A stretch of DNA of 57,307 bases from an uncultured Methanobrevibacter sp. (GCF_902764455.1 NZ_CACWVY010000028.1:1-57307), one strand, 5' to 3'. Shown: positions 1-9,815, counted from the first letter of the stretch. A program made the numbers and translations. The notes: generated from the letters alone by a model not told the origin.

Positions 1-343
1 TAAGCAACTTCAAACTCTTAGCAACAACATTATACCTCATAAACTAAACCACCAATAAAACAAATAAACTACAAAATAATTCCACATACCAACAATAATT
101 AATATACCCCATAATAAAAAATATTATTTGCCCAAGAGCATTTGATAAGAAATAACCAACAAAAAAATTAAACAAAAAAAGGTAAAAACTTTAAGAAAAA
201 CACTATAATATTGAACTATCTCGACTTCTACAAAGTTATGTAGTTCAATTAATTTTTCTTCAATTCAAAAGCATATTATATTTTGATGGGAATAATTAAA
301 TACTATAAAAATCTTATAGTTATATGTTATCTTATTTTGTTTA
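1..343. other. AT-rich leader region without a recognisable gene
   Basis: I see no credible coding region here. The stretch is very rich in A and T. A perfect 8-bp inverted repeat, TTGAACTA at 211-218 and TAGTTCAA at 241-248, encloses 22 nt and is followed by a T-rich run. It could be the 3' end hairpin of a gene lying upstream of the window, or a regulatory palindrome. A TATA-like sequence (ACTATAAAAA, about 302-311) sits roughly 35-40 nt before the tRNA gene and is the likely promoter for the tRNA and truD. Confidence 0.5.
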
Positions 344-417
344 GCCCTGGTGGTGTAGTTTGGATAACACATGGGACTGCGGATCCCATTCCCCGGGTTC
401 AAATCCCGGCCAGGGCA
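344..417 (+). tRNA. tRNA-Arg (anticodon GCG)
   Basis: A full cloverleaf can be drawn. The acceptor stem is GCCCTGG (344-350) with CCAGGGC (410-416), and the discriminator is A417. The D stem is GTGT/ACAC. The anticodon stem is TGGGA/TCCCA with loop CTGCGGA, giving anticodon GCG at 379-381. The T arm is CCGGG-TTCAAAT-CCCGG. The CCA end is not encoded. truD starts 21 nt downstream on the same strand, so the two may share a transcript. This is one of three arginine tRNA genes in the window. Confidence 0.96.
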
Positions 418-438
418 TTATTATTTTCCGTGATTATT

Positions 439-1695
439 ATGTTAAATGCTAATACTTATGTAACTAGCCAGAAAGGTATTGGTGGAACTATCAGATACCA
501 ATATGAAGATTTTTATGTTGAGGAAATTCCTGAAGTCATCCCTGAAGGCGAAGGACCTAATGTTTATGTCTGGATTGAAAAATTGGGAAGGACTACATTG
601 GATGTTGTTTTGGATATTGCCCGTGATCTTCATATTTCAAGAAAAAGAATGGGCTTTGCAGGAATGAAAGATAAAAAAGCCATTACTCGCCAGTGGATTT
701 GTATTGCAAATATGGATTCTGAAGAGCAGCTTAAACAGGTTGAAAACCTGGAGATTTATAAAACTGATTTTTTAAAGGTTGTCCGTGGACGCAAAAAACT
801 TAGGATGGGTCAGTTAAAAGGAAACAAGTTTAAGATACTGATTCGTGATTTGGATGATATAGAAGAAAGTGCAGAAATTGCAAATGAGGTTTTAAGCCAA
901 CTTGAAAGCACAGGCGTTCCAAATTACTTCGGATGGCAGAGGTTCGGAAAACCAAGAACAATAACTCATCTGGTCGGTGAGGCATTGGTTGAAAACGATT
1001 TAAAAAAAGCAGTCAGCATTTACATTGGAAATCCTCAGGGTGATGAGGGTGAAGATAATCAAATGGCCAGAAAAGCATTTGATGAAGGAAATCTTGAAGA
1101 ATCCCTTAATCTGATGGGAAAAGGAATGCGTTATGAAAAGATGATGATTAAGGAATTGATTAGGGATTCCAAAAAAGGTGAGCTTACTGACAAATCATAT
1201 ATGAATGCGCTTCATGCACTTCCAAAACCGCTTCAGAGGATGTTTGTTCATGCTTATCAGTCTTATCTCTTCAACGAAGCCGTAAGCAATAGGGTGGAAA
1301 TGGGTATTGACAAATATATCGAAGGAGATATTGTCATTGATACAGAAGAGCACATTGTTCGAGATAAAAGTCCTGAAGAGTTTCAGGAATTAATCACAAA
1401 TTTTAAAGCAAATCCGACCTGTCCGTTATTCGGTACAAAAGTTCCGTTTGCAGACGGTGAAGTTGGTGAGATGGAAAAGAACATATTGAAAAAATATAAT
1501 CATACAAAAGAGGATTTTGAAGTTCCAAAAATGCCACGTTTAGGAAGTCATGGACTTAGACGTCAAATGCGTTTCCAGGTATGGGATGCAAAGGCAGTTC
1601 CAACAGATGAAGGAGTTTTATGCGAATTTTCTATAGATAAAGGTTCTTACGCTACTGCAGTTTTAAGAGAAGTTATGAAAAAGGATGTAATTTAG
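439..1695 (+). CDS. truD: tRNA pseudouridine(13) synthase TruD
   Basis: TruD converts U13 in the D-stem region of tRNAs to pseudouridine. The protein is about 418 residues, normal for archaeal TruD. The family signature [15 protein letters not shown], with its catalytic Asp, lies near residue 75. The second signature [12 protein letters not shown] is near residue 160, and the conserved [15 protein letters not shown] segment is near residue 270. The open frame extends upstream to 283, but that would run through the tRNA-Arg gene. I therefore chose ATG 439 (GTG 430 is an alternative), which gives [19 protein letters not shown], a typical TruD N terminus. The next gene begins 8 nt after the stop, so it probably heads a small operon. 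Confidence 0.93.
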   Translation: MLNANTYVTSQKGIGGTIRYQYEDFYVEEIPEVIPEGEGPNVYVWIEKLGRTTLDVVLDIARDLHISRKRMGFAGMKDKKAITRQWICIANMDSEEQLKQVENLEIYKTDFLKVVRGRKKLRMGQLKGNKFKILIRDLDDIEESAEIANEVLSQLESTGVPNYFGWQRFGKPRTITHLVGEALVENDLKKAVSIYIGNPQGDEGEDNQMARKAFDEGNLEESLNLMGKGMRYEKMMIKELIRDSKKGELTDKSYMNALHALPKPLQRMFVHAYQSYLFNEAVSNRVEMGIDKYIEGDIVIDTEEHIVRDKSPEEFQELITNFKANPTCPLFGTKVPFADGEVGEMEKNILKKYNHTKEDFEVPKMPRLGSHGLRRQMRFQVWDAKAVPTDEGVLCEFSIDKGSYATAVLREVMKKDVI

Positions 1696-1703
1696 GTGTT
1701 TTT

Positions 1704-2093
1704 ATGATTGATTGTAGAAGTATTGCAAAAGGAAAAGGAAAAGGAGAATTGATTGTCTCATCAGAACCTATCAGTTTTTTAGGCGGGGTAAATCCGGAAA
1801 ATGGTGAAATAATTGATCCTAATCATGAATTAAAAGGAGAAATCATTAAGGATAAAGTTCTATTTATTCCTGGAGGAAAAGGCTCTACCGTTGGTTCTTA
1901 TGTTATTTTTCAAATGATGAAGAACAATACTGCTCCAAAGGCAATTATTTGCATTAACGCCGAGCCTATTATAGCTACAGGTGCAATAATGTCTGATATT
2001 CCTATGGTGGACTCCCCAGCAGATACCAAAGACTTGACAACAGGTACTTTAGTAGAAGTTGACGGGGATAACGGAACAATAGAGCTGTTATGA
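1704..2093 (+). CDS. Phosphomevalonate dehydratase small subunit (aconitase X swivel, DUF126)
   Basis: This 129-residue protein matches the swivelling domain of aconitase X (DUF126). In archaea the two-subunit aconitase-X enzyme is known to dehydrate 5-phosphomevalonate in the modified mevalonate pathway to isoprenoid lipids. The glycine-rich segment [14 protein letters not shown] near residue 55 holds the conserved Ser of the family. [21 protein letters not shown] is also typical, as is the closing V-D-G-D-N-G-T-I end. The large, iron-sulfur-carrying subunit is not in this window, so the partner must be encoded elsewhere. The gene lies between truD and an amidohydrolase with spacings under 10 nt, so it is probably co-transcribed. 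The family is certain; the exact substrate is inferred. Confidence 0.85.
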   Translation: MIDCRSIAKGKGKGELIVSSEPISFLGGVNPENGEIIDPNHELKGEIIKDKVLFIPGGKGSTVGSYVIFQMMKNNTAPKAIICINAEPIIATGAIMSDIPMVDSPADTKDLTTGTLVEVDGDNGTIELL

Positions 2094-2102
2094 GGGGATA
2101 TT

Positions 2103-3317
2103 ATGCAGACCCTGATTGAAAACGTTAATGTTGTTAATCCGTTTGAGGAAGTCAAAACTTCAATGAGTGTATTGATTGAAGATAATCTGATTAAGGAAAT
2201 TTCTCCTTCAGTAAATACAAAAGCTAATGTTAATGTTATTGATGGTCAGGATAATTACCTGCTTTCCGGTTTTATAGACTGCCATGCTCATATTTTTGCT
2301 AAAGGATTCCACAAGGAGGAAAACATGGCAAATCCATTGGGAATTCATTTTTATAATGCGGTTCCTCATGCACTTCAAACAATTAATGCCGGAGTTACAT
2401 CAATTAGGGATTGCGGATCAGCTGATTTAAGCTTTAAATTGGCACAGCAAAGAAAACTCTTCATCGCTCCTAAAGTTTATTTATCAATTACTCCTCTGGT
2501 CATGACAGGAGGACATTTTGATTTGCTTTTACCGTCCGGTTTTGATATGGAGATAATCTATCCTGGTTTTCCAAAGGGAAGATGTGACGGTGTTGAAGAA
2601 GTCCTTAAAAAGACCCGTGAGGTAAAAAGAGCGGGCGCTGATTTTATTAAGGTTATGGCAAGCGGAGGAGTTTTAACAACCAATACTTCACCTGAATTTG
2701 CACAATTCAACAAAAAAGAATTAAAAACAATTGTTAATGAAGCTAAAACCAATGATATGAAAGTATCAGCTCATTGTCATAGCTTAAAAGGCATGAATAA
2801 TTGTATTGATGCAGGATTTTCATCCATTGAACATGGTACATTTATAGATAAAAAGACAGCTCAGAGAATGGCTGAAAAAAATGTCAGTCTGGTTCCGACA
2901 TTGCTTGTTCACCAGTTCTTATATAAAAACGGTTTTCCTGACTGGGACAGTTATGCTGAAGAAAAAACCGCTAAATTAAAGGAAATTGTTAAAGTTCACA
3001 AGGAAAATGTTGCCTGTGCCTATGAACAGGGGGTAAATATTTTAATGGGAACAGACAGCGGTGTTATTCCTCATGGCCATAATCTGGAGGAATTGACTCA
3101 TCTGGTTGATATTGGAATGAGTGAAGATGAAGCTGTAGCAAGCGGAACTGTCAAAGCGGCACAATTTTTAAATCAGGATAATTTGGGTCTTGTTCGAAAA
3201 AATTACATTGCAGATTTAATTTTAGTCAATTCAAATCCTTTGGATGATGTTTCTGTTTTAAGTGATAATGATAATATTTTAAAGGTTTTCCAAGACGGAA
3301 TTGAAGTAAAAAACTGA
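2103..3317 (+). CDS. Metal-dependent amidohydrolase (imidazolonepropionase/prolidase-like)
   Basis: A 404-residue member of the amidohydrolase superfamily (TIM barrel plus small beta domain). Metal-binding marks are visible in order: FIDCHAHI (His61 and His63), the lysine of FIKVMASGGV near residue 180, SAHCHS near 220, SIEHGTFI near 240 and the aspartate of MGTDSGVIPHG near 315. The closing segment with ADLILVNSNPLDD is the usual return strand of the small domain. Relatives hydrolyse N-acyl or dipeptide-like C-N bonds, and the substrate here cannot be told from sequence. It starts 9 nt after the dehydratase subunit stop and is the last gene of this small operon. A T-rich non-coding stretch of about 150 nt follows. 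Confidence 0.85.
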   Translation: MQTLIENVNVVNPFEEVKTSMSVLIEDNLIKEISPSVNTKANVNVIDGQDNYLLSGFIDCHAHIFAKGFHKEENMANPLGIHFYNAVPHALQTINAGVTSIRDCGSADLSFKLAQQRKLFIAPKVYLSITPLVMTGGHFDLLLPSGFDMEIIYPGFPKGRCDGVEEVLKKTREVKRAGADFIKVMASGGVLTTNTSPEFAQFNKKELKTIVNEAKTNDMKVSAHCHSLKGMNNCIDAGFSSIEHGTFIDKKTAQRMAEKNVSLVPTLLVHQFLYKNGFPDWDSYAEEKTAKLKEIVKVHKENVACAYEQGVNILMGTDSGVIPHGHNLEELTHLVDIGMSEDEAVASGTVKAAQFLNQDNLGLVRKNYIADLILVNSNPLDDVSVLSDNDNILKVFQDGIEVKN

Positions 3318-3468
3318 TTTTGATATAATTATACCTTGAAATCATGTAAAAAGGCCTATATTTTCTTAAGATTTCATCGGACAATCTTCTAATGTTACTT
3401 ATTTTAGATAACTTTTAATATGTTTAAAAATTAAATATTCTTTCATTAATGGAAAGGGTCGTGATTTT

Positions 3469-5961
3469 ATGGTAAAACATAAACATATGGATTTGCCGAT
3501 TGAAGGAATGCATTGCGCTTCCTGTGTTTTAAGTGTAAACAAAACATTTGGAAGGGTTGAGGGAGTAGAAGAAGTTGATGCGGACCTTGCGGCAAATAAA
3601 TTACATATTACTGTAGACACTAAAAAAATTTCCTATGAGGAAATGGAAAGACTGGTCAGGAATTTAGGTTTTGAACTTCACTCTGATGAAATGACTTTAA
3701 GAATTCAGGGCATGCACTGCACTTCATGCACAATGAATGTCGAGAATTTTTTAATCAGACTGGACGGTATTTTTGATGTTAAAGCTGATTTAACTTCCCA
3801 AACTGCAAAAATCAGATATGACTCTTCAAAAGTTACACTTGATGAAATTGAAGAGGTAATCAATTCTTTAGGTTTTGAACTTTTAGGCGTGGAAGGTCAA
3901 ACAGAAATTGATGAGGAAGCAATCTATCAGCAGGATTTAAAAGAAAAACGAAACAGGATTATTGTCGGTTTAATATTTTCAGCTATTTTAATGATTTTAA
4001 TGTTTAGCGGATGGGATCCTTTAATGGGACTCACCCACAGCATTCATGAAGCAACAGGATTGAACATATCCTCAATGGGGCTGCTGTCCCTGATTGTAAG
4101 TATCGCACCATTTTTATATGTTTCTTTACCTATTTTAAAAGCCGGAATCAACGGTTTAAGACATAAAAATTTGAATATGGATGTAATGTATTCAATGGGT
4201 ATTCTGGTTGCATATATTTCAAGTATTTTCGGAACATTCGGAATTGTTTTAGACCATACTTTCATGTTTTATGACTCAGCTGTAATGCTTCCGTCATTTT
4301 TAATGATTGGAAGATATCTTGAAGCCAGAGCTAAAAAACGAACATCCGATTCCATACGTGAATTAATCGGCCTTCAGCCAACAGTTGCAACAGCAATTGA
4401 AGTTGATGAAAATGGTGAAATTATTTCTCAAAAAGAGGTATCCATTGCAGATATTGTAGTCGATGATTTGCTTCTTGTAAAACCTGGTGAAAAAATTCCT
4501 GTTGACGGTGATGTTGTTGGGGGAGAATCCTATGTTGATGAATCAATGATTAACGGGGAACCGATTCCTAAAGTTAAAAAGGACGGCGAGGAAGTATTTG
4601 CCGGAACCATAAATCAGGATGGAGTCCTTCATATTAGGGCTAAAAAGATTGGAAAGGAAACTGTTTTATCAAATATCATTCGTCTTGTTGAAAAAGCACA
4701 GTCTTCAAGACCTCCTGTTCAAAAATTCGCAAATACAATCGTGTCATATTTCATTCCGGTCATTTTAACAATAGCTATTGTTGTATTCCTGATTTGGTAT
4801 TTCGTACTTGGAGCTTCACTTTTATTCTCACTTACCTGTCTGATTTCAATTTTAGTGGTTGCCTGTCCTTGTGCATTGGGACTTGCCACACCGACTGCAG
4901 TTACTGTTGGTGTTGGAAGGGCAGCGGAATTTGGTATTTTAATCAAAAACGGAGATACCTTGGAAAATGCAGGTCAGATTGATGTTGCCGCTTTTGACAA
5001 AACAGGAACAATAACTGAAGGAAAACCTGAAGTGGATGACATTATTCCTTATGGAATTTCAGATGAGGAATTAATCAAGCTTGCAGCCAGTGTTGAACAG
5101 AATTCAACCCATCCTATTGCAAAAGCTATTGTAAATAAGGCTAAGGAATTGAATTTGGATTTAAATCAGACTACTGATTTTGAAAATGTAACTGGAAAAG
5201 GTTTAAAGGCCAAATTAAATGGCAGTGATGTTTATGCAGGTAATCTCGCACTGATGCAGGCAAATGGCATTGATGTTTCAGATGAGCTGGTTGACAGGTA
5301 TCATGAACTTGAAAGGCTTTCAAAAACTATTATCTTTTTAGCACAGGATAAATCTGTAAAAGGTATTTTAAGTCTGTCTGATAAGATTAAGGCTAATTCC
5401 AAAAGAACAATCGATGAACTGCACAAGATGAACATTGAAACATATATGCTGACAGGAGACAATGAATCCACCGCACTTAATGTGGCAAATGAAGTAGGTA
5501 TTGACAATGTCCGTGCTGGAATCTTACCTGAAAACAAACTGGATATAGTCAAGCAAATCCAATCAAATCACACTAGAAAAGTTTTATTCGTTGGTGACGG
5601 TATTAATGATGCTCCAGCATTAACTCAGGCAGATATTGGTGTAGCTATGGGTAATGGAACAGATATTGCAATGGAAAGCGGTGACATTGTTATTATGGAA
5701 GGCGATTTGGAAAATGTGGTTGCTGCAGTTCAATTTTCTAAAAAGGTAATGAGAAGAATTAAAGAAAATATATTCTGGGCATTCGCATACAATACAATTT
5801 TAATTCCAATAGCCGCAGGGGTTTTATATCCTGCATTCGGAATAACATTTGAACCTGCTTTGGCCGGTCTGGCAATGGCATTGAGTTCTGTAACAGTTAT
5901 AACATTATCATTAATGCTTAAAAGATATGTTCCTGAAATAAAAAGAGAAAAAAGGAATTAA
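3469..5961 (+). CDS. copA: Copper-translocating P-type ATPase (CopA type)
   Basis: This 830-residue P1B ATPase exports Cu(I) across the membrane. Two N-terminal heavy-metal-binding domains carry GMHCASC (residues 13-19) and GMHCTSC (near 81-87). The transmembrane metal site is CPC (466-468, in VACPCALGLATPTAV), which points to Cu(I) or Ag(I) rather than Zn or Cd. The phosphorylation motif DKTGTITEG begins at Asp510. The nucleotide-domain HP pair is in STHPIAKA, and the hinge is GDGINDAPAL. The actuator loop reads MINGEPIP where most relatives have TGEP or SGEP, so Asn replaces the Thr/Ser. ATG 3469 follows a purine-rich site. The stop overlaps that of the convergent Yip1-like gene by 4 nt. 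No copper regulator or chaperone gene is adjacent. Confidence 0.93.
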   Translation: MVKHKHMDLPIEGMHCASCVLSVNKTFGRVEGVEEVDADLAANKLHITVDTKKISYEEMERLVRNLGFELHSDEMTLRIQGMHCTSCTMNVENFLIRLDGIFDVKADLTSQTAKIRYDSSKVTLDEIEEVINSLGFELLGVEGQTEIDEEAIYQQDLKEKRNRIIVGLIFSAILMILMFSGWDPLMGLTHSIHEATGLNISSMGLLSLIVSIAPFLYVSLPILKAGINGLRHKNLNMDVMYSMGILVAYISSIFGTFGIVLDHTFMFYDSAVMLPSFLMIGRYLEARAKKRTSDSIRELIGLQPTVATAIEVDENGEIISQKEVSIADIVVDDLLLVKPGEKIPVDGDVVGGESYVDESMINGEPIPKVKKDGEEVFAGTINQDGVLHIRAKKIGKETVLSNIIRLVEKAQSSRPPVQKFANTIVSYFIPVILTIAIVVFLIWYFVLGASLLFSLTCLISILVVACPCALGLATPTAVTVGVGRAAEFGILIKNGDTLENAGQIDVAAFDKTGTITEGKPEVDDIIPYGISDEELIKLAASVEQNSTHPIAKAIVNKAKELNLDLNQTTDFENVTGKGLKAKLNGSDVYAGNLALMQANGIDVSDELVDRYHELERLSKTIIFLAQDKSVKGILSLSDKIKANSKRTIDELHKMNIETYMLTGDNESTALNVANEVGIDNVRAGILPENKLDIVKQIQSNHTRKVLFVGDGINDAPALTQADIGVAMGNGTDIAMESGDIVIMEGDLENVVAAVQFSKKVMRRIKENIFWAFAYNTILIPIAAGVLYPAFGITFEPALAGLAMALSSVTVITLSLMLKRYVPEIKREKRN

Positions 5962-6815
5962 TTGGTTAAATCAATTAATTCTAATTTTAATTTTCCTAAT
6001 TTTGGTGCAAGGAAGTTATAAAATATTGCAGTTAGTGCACCTGAGGCAAATGCAACAATAAATCCGATGATTATATTGATGATTAGAGCGGTGATGTTTC
6101 CGCTGCCTCCCATTGAAATAACCAATGAAAGCAGGCTTAGAATACCTCCAATAATACCAAAAACAATACTGAATCTTTTCACGTTGACTGAATCAATTGC
6201 AGTATATCCGTTTTCTTTTGATAAATTTACGATAATTCCTCTTCCGCTGTTTGCAAGTATGTTGTAGATGTAACATCCAAGCAATATGAAGACAAATGAT
6301 ATGATAAAAGTACCGAATATAATCATTGCAATTACTATAGGCTGGCTTAGGACTAGCATGAACTGGTAAAGTCCGTATGCAAGAATTTGCTGGCCTGATA
6401 ACATTAAAGTTTGGATAACTGCATTAATTAACAGTGGAAATATAAACACTGAAGCTAAATACAATAAAATCATTTGTATTGTCAATATCATTGAAACAAT
6501 GATTGCAGTTGTAGCAGGTGATATTTTAATGATTTCCTTTTCATCTTTAAAAGCTATTTGAATTATATTAAGTTTTTTTCCTAATGTATTGTAAAGAAAA
6601 CCTTGACAGAATGTGTTGTAGGTGGTGTACATTAATGTTCCAACAACAAGTGTTGAAATCAGATAAATTGAAACGCCTAGTGCATTCGGACTTGTAATTC
6701 CAATAGCTATGGTCATGATTATTGAAGATATTATTGAAAACAATACTGCAATTGCTGTTGCAATTATTGTATATGAAGATAATTCTATTGACCTTAATTC
6801 TTTTACGCTAACCAT
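5958..6815 (-). CDS. Yip1-family polytopic membrane protein
   Basis: A 285-residue protein with a short soluble N terminus and about five hydrophobic segments separated by short loops. The order and spacing of segments resemble the archaeal and bacterial Yip1 domain family, whose molecular role in prokaryotes is unknown. No catalytic motif is visible. It ends convergently with the copper ATPase (4-nt overlap). Its start codon at 6815 lies 9 nt after the purB stop, so it is probably the second gene of a purB transcript. The family call rests on overall look and length rather than a diagnostic motif. Confidence 0.6.
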   Translation of the reverse strand: MVSVKELRSIELSSYTIIATAIAVLFSIISSIIMTIAIGITSPNALGVSIYLISTLVVGTLMYTTYNTFCQGFLYNTLGKKLNIIQIAFKDEKEIIKISPATTAIIVSMILTIQMILLYLASVFIFPLLINAVIQTLMLSGQQILAYGLYQFMLVLSQPIVIAMIIFGTFIISFVFILLGCYIYNILANSGRGIIVNLSKENGYTAIDSVNVKRFSIVFGIIGGILSLLSLVISMGGSGNITALIINIIIGFIVAFASGALTAIFYNFLAPKLGKLKLELIDLTN

Positions 6816-6824
6816 TTATTTCAC

Positions 6825-8174
6825 CTAGAACCAGTCTTTTGATTTTTCAAGCAGTTCATTGATGATTATTTCAATGGATCCGACATATGTGTGAGGGTCC
6901 ATGATTTTTTCAACATCATCTTCAGTCAGGTATTTTTGAACTTCTTCGTCTTCTAAAATTAATTCACCCAATAATAGTTTTTCTTTATTGGCTTTAATTG
7001 CGTTTTTCCTTACAATTCCGTATGCAGTTTGTTTTCCCATTCCTGCACGGGTAAGTTCTGCCATTAATCTTTCAGCCATGATTAAACCATTGGTCAGGTT
7101 TAAGTTTCTTTCGATGTTTTCATCGTAGAAAACTAAGTTGTTCATTAATTTTATTGTTAAATTGAGAATGTAATCGGTTAAAATGCAGCTTTCCGGAAAC
7201 ATTATCCTTTCACATGATGAATTTGTCAAGTCTCTTTCATGCCAAAGAGGGTTATTGTCCAAGGCTGCGTTAACGTAGGATTTAACGATTCTTGCAACAC
7301 CACAGATTCTCTCAGCAGTAATTGGGTTCATTTTGTGAGGCATAGTACTGCTTCCAACCTGTTTTTCAGGATCAAAGAATTCACCGACTTCCATAAGTTC
7401 GGTTCTTTGTAAGCTTCTGATTTCTAATCCGATTTTATCTAATGTACTTGCGATATTAGCTAAAACACTAATGAATTCTACATGGTTGTCTCTTTGAACA
7501 ACCTGATTTGTAATGGTTGCAGCAGGAAGGCCTAAAATTTCTGCAACTGTCTTATGGATTTCCCATCCTTGTTCGCCTAATGCGGCAGTTGTTCCCACAG
7601 CACCGTCCATCATTCCAATACATACATTTGCTTCTGCATTTTCTAATCTTACATATTGTCTGTGGAGTTCATCTGCCCATATACCGAATTTCATGCCGTA
7701 TGTGGTTGGAAGCGCATGCTGACCATGGGTACGTCCGATACATACTTTCATTTTATTTTCTTCGGTTAGTTTAAGCATTATTTTAGTTAATCTTTCTAAT
7801 TTTTCTTTCAATACTTCAATTGAATCTTTTATAAGTAAGGAATTTGAACTGTCTACAATGTCATTGGAGGTAGCTCCAAAGTGGACATATTCTCCTGCAC
7901 CGTTTTCACATACTTCTGTAATTGATTTTGAAAGAGCAGCAATATCGTGATTAGTTTCTGCTTCAATTTCTTTCATTCTTTCTAATTTTACAAAATCAGT
8001 ATTTGCTTTTGCTGCAATTTCATCAGCAACTTCCTGTGGAATTATTCCAAGTTTTCCTTCAGCTTGAGCCAATGCGGATTCTACATCTAACATTTTCTGC
8101 AGCTTATTTTCTTCTTCCCAAATATTTTTCATTTCGGGAGTTCCATACCTAAATTCGATTGGATGAATAGCCAT
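6825..8174 (-). CDS. purB: Adenylosuccinate lyase
   Basis: PurB acts twice in purine synthesis: it cleaves SAICAR to AICAR, and adenylosuccinate to AMP, releasing fumarate each time. The 449-residue length fits the short archaeal/bacterial class. The superfamily signature GSSTMPHKMNPI near residue 275 carries the mobile catalytic loop. GRTHGQHALPTTYG near residue 143 holds the second active-site His, and FGATSNDIVDSSN near 98 binds substrate. The N terminus MAIHPIEFRYGTPEMKNIW is typical. It is transcribed away from the XRE regulator and is followed closely by the Yip1-like gene. Confidence 0.95.
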   Translation of the reverse strand: MAIHPIEFRYGTPEMKNIWEEENKLQKMLDVESALAQAEGKLGIIPQEVADEIAAKANTDFVKLERMKEIEAETNHDIAALSKSITEVCENGAGEYVHFGATSNDIVDSSNSLLIKDSIEVLKEKLERLTKIMLKLTEENKMKVCIGRTHGQHALPTTYGMKFGIWADELHRQYVRLENAEANVCIGMMDGAVGTTAALGEQGWEIHKTVAEILGLPAATITNQVVQRDNHVEFISVLANIASTLDKIGLEIRSLQRTELMEVGEFFDPEKQVGSSTMPHKMNPITAERICGVARIVKSYVNAALDNNPLWHERDLTNSSCERIMFPESCILTDYILNLTIKLMNNLVFYDENIERNLNLTNGLIMAERLMAELTRAGMGKQTAYGIVRKNAIKANKEKLLLGELILEDEEVQKYLTEDDVEKIMDPHTYVGSIEIIINELLEKSKDWF

Positions 8175-8195
8175 ATTTTATCAACTCATAAAATT

Positions 8196-8275
8196 TAAAT
8201 TACTATATTATATATTTATTCAGTCTTTATAATTAAATTTTTTAATAAATATACAAAAGTTTATATATACAATTT
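8196..8275. promoter_or_regulatory. Divergent promoter region between purB and the XRE regulator
   Basis: The 150-nt gap between the divergent genes contains two TATA-like stretches. TTTATATATAC at about 8260-8270 is placed for rightward transcription of the regulator. An AT run around 8200-8216 is placed for leftward purB transcription. A small helix-turn-helix protein encoded directly beside the gap could act here, but I cannot identify an operator. Confidence 0.4.
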
Positions 8276-8327
8276 TTAAAGAAATTATATCAACCCCTAT
8301 GACTGGATGTCATGGGAGGCTGAGTAT

Positions 8328-8531
8328 ATGGAAACAAAAATACGGCTATTACGCCAGAAAAAGGGTATTACTCAACAGGAGTTGGCTGAATCTGTTGGAG
8401 TAACTCGCCAAACAATCAATGCTTTAGAAAATGCTCGTTATAATCCTTCCTTGATGTTGGCCTATAAAATTACAAAGATTTTGGGAAAAAATTCAATTGA
8501 AGACGTTTTTGTACTTGATATGGATGATTGA
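8328..8531 (+). CDS. Small XRE/Cro-type helix-turn-helix regulator
   Basis: A 67-residue DNA-binding protein, essentially one HTH domain: [20 protein letters not shown] followed by [13 protein letters not shown]. It belongs to the small YozG/Cro-like group ([17 protein letters not shown] start) that usually regulates its own operon or a neighbour. The frame stays open back to ATG 8307. I chose ATG 8328 because a good ribosome-binding site, GGGAGG at 8314-8319, lies 8 nt before it, and because the shorter protein starts where the family does. The CPBP protease downstream may be co-regulated. The target is unknown. Confidence 0.85.
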   Translation: METKIRLLRQKKGITQQELAESVGVTRQTINALENARYNPSLMLAYKITKILGKNSIEDVFVLDMDD

Positions 8532-8622
8532 ATAAAGATTTTGAACGATGCTCAAGATTTGTTAATGTTAATCTATATGCTTAAATTTTTTTTAATGTAT
8601 GAAATAATTTACATTTGATATC

Positions 8623-9393
8623 ATGTCCCAGTTTAATGACAGGCTTAAACGTATAAAAATAAAAAATCTGGCTATTTTTATTATAATTGCTTATCTGGTA
8701 TTGTTTATTTTAGGAAAAACCATCGGATTCATTAATGAAAAATGCTTTTATGTGTTTATCTTGTTATATTTTATTTTTGAATTGAGGGATTTTTCTCTAG
8801 ATTTTAAAGATGATTTTTTTAATGTCTTTTCGGATGTTTCGATTAAAACTATTTTATTGATTGTAACTGCCAATATTTTCTTTTCTTATGGAATGCTCTA
8901 TCTGTCTTATTTGCTGATTAATCATTTTCCATTTTTAAACTTTTTAGTGAATTTTTCCGTTCCTTCAATGTCTATACTTTCTTCACTGCCGGTTATTGGA
9001 GTTTTTGTAATGACAGTTGTTTTATCTCCAATAGTAGAAGAGTTGATATTTAGGGGGGTTTTGTTAAATAAGCTGAAGCTGATTGTTCCAACATTATTTG
9101 CAGTTTTAATTTCTTCACTCCTCTTCGGTGCCCTTCATAGTTTCGGAAGTATATTTTCAGCTTTTATTTTTGCAGTCTGTATGGCAATATTATATCTTAA
9201 AACGGAAAATATCTGTGTTCCTATTTTGGCTCACTTTTTAAATAATTTATTTGCCGAAATAATCAGATTGGTCGATGTTAATGAGCTTTTGTTCACTGAT
9301 GCTAATGTGGTGATGATTGTTTCTGCATTGGCAATAATATCAGCAGTTATATTATTCATTTCAATTTTCACTGAATTGAATAATATTAAATAA
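8623..9393 (+). CDS. CPBP-family intramembrane metalloprotease
   Basis: A 256-residue polytopic membrane protein with the three CPBP (CaaX protease and bacteriocin-processing, Abi) motifs. These are EELIFRGVLL (two Glu and Arg) near residue 145, LLFGALHSF with His near 170, and ILAHFLNNLF with His/Asn near 210. Members are glutamate/histidine-dependent proteases in the membrane; some process prenylated or bacteriocin-like peptides. About seven hydrophobic segments are visible. It follows the XRE regulator by about 90 nt and precedes a small membrane protein by 23 nt. A second, unrelated CPBP gene lies at 44148-45014. The substrate is unknown. Confidence 0.85.
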   Translation: MSQFNDRLKRIKIKNLAIFIIIAYLVLFILGKTIGFINEKCFYVFILLYFIFELRDFSLDFKDDFFNVFSDVSIKTILLIVTANIFFSYGMLYLSYLLINHFPFLNFLVNFSVPSMSILSSLPVIGVFVMTVVLSPIVEELIFRGVLLNKLKLIVPTLFAVLISSLLFGALHSFGSIFSAFIFAVCMAILYLKTENICVPILAHFLNNLFAEIIRLVDVNELLFTDANVVMIVSALAIISAVILFISIFTELNNIK

Positions 9394-9416
9394 TAAAAGA
9401 TTATAGATATTTTAAC

Positions 9417-9815
9417 ATGGATTTAAGAAAAATAGGAATTGTTTTAATATTTATCGGACTATTTGTCACAATATTGTTTTTGGGCGATGAGAGGATTTTC
9501 GTTCCTGCTCTGACCTTAACTGTTCTGGGATTTTTCGTAACTGTTCTCGGATTTGTTGTTGAAATCAGAAAAAGGAAAATCATTAATGATCAGCTTGACG
9601 AGGATATCGGAACAATTATCCAACCTTTAATTACAAAGTATTCCAATTTGAATAAACAGTATCGCAGTGAATTTGAAGGAGAGGAATACGCTCAAAAAAG
9701 ATTGCAATTGAATAAGGATTTGGAAAAAGAGCTTACAGAAAAAATTCCTTATTTGGAAAGCAGGGAAATCAAAAAGATTGTCATTCAGTTTTCCAAGGAA
9801 CAGGATAAAATGTAG
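9417..9815 (+). CDS. Small membrane protein with cytoplasmic helical tail, unknown function
   Basis: I do not recognise this 132-residue protein. Two hydrophobic stretches (about residues 7-22 and 30-48) form a hairpin. They are followed by a charged, probably helical tail rich in Lys, Glu and Gln. It starts 23 nt after the CPBP gene on the same strand and is likely co-transcribed with it. The downstream gap contains a T-rich run and then the trp promoter. Confidence 0.6.
   Translation: MDLRKIGIVLIFIGLFVTILFLGDERIFVPALTLTVLGFFVTVLGFVVEIRKRKIINDQLDEDIGTIIQPLITKYSNLNKQYRSEFEGEEYAQKRLQLNKDLEKELTEKIPYLESREIKKIVIQFSKEQDKM

Noticed and set aside
283-438. N-terminal extension of TruD to an upstream ATG at 283
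   Set aside because: The extension runs through the complete tRNA-Arg gene and adds residues unlike any TruD N terminus; ATG 439 gives a normal protein.
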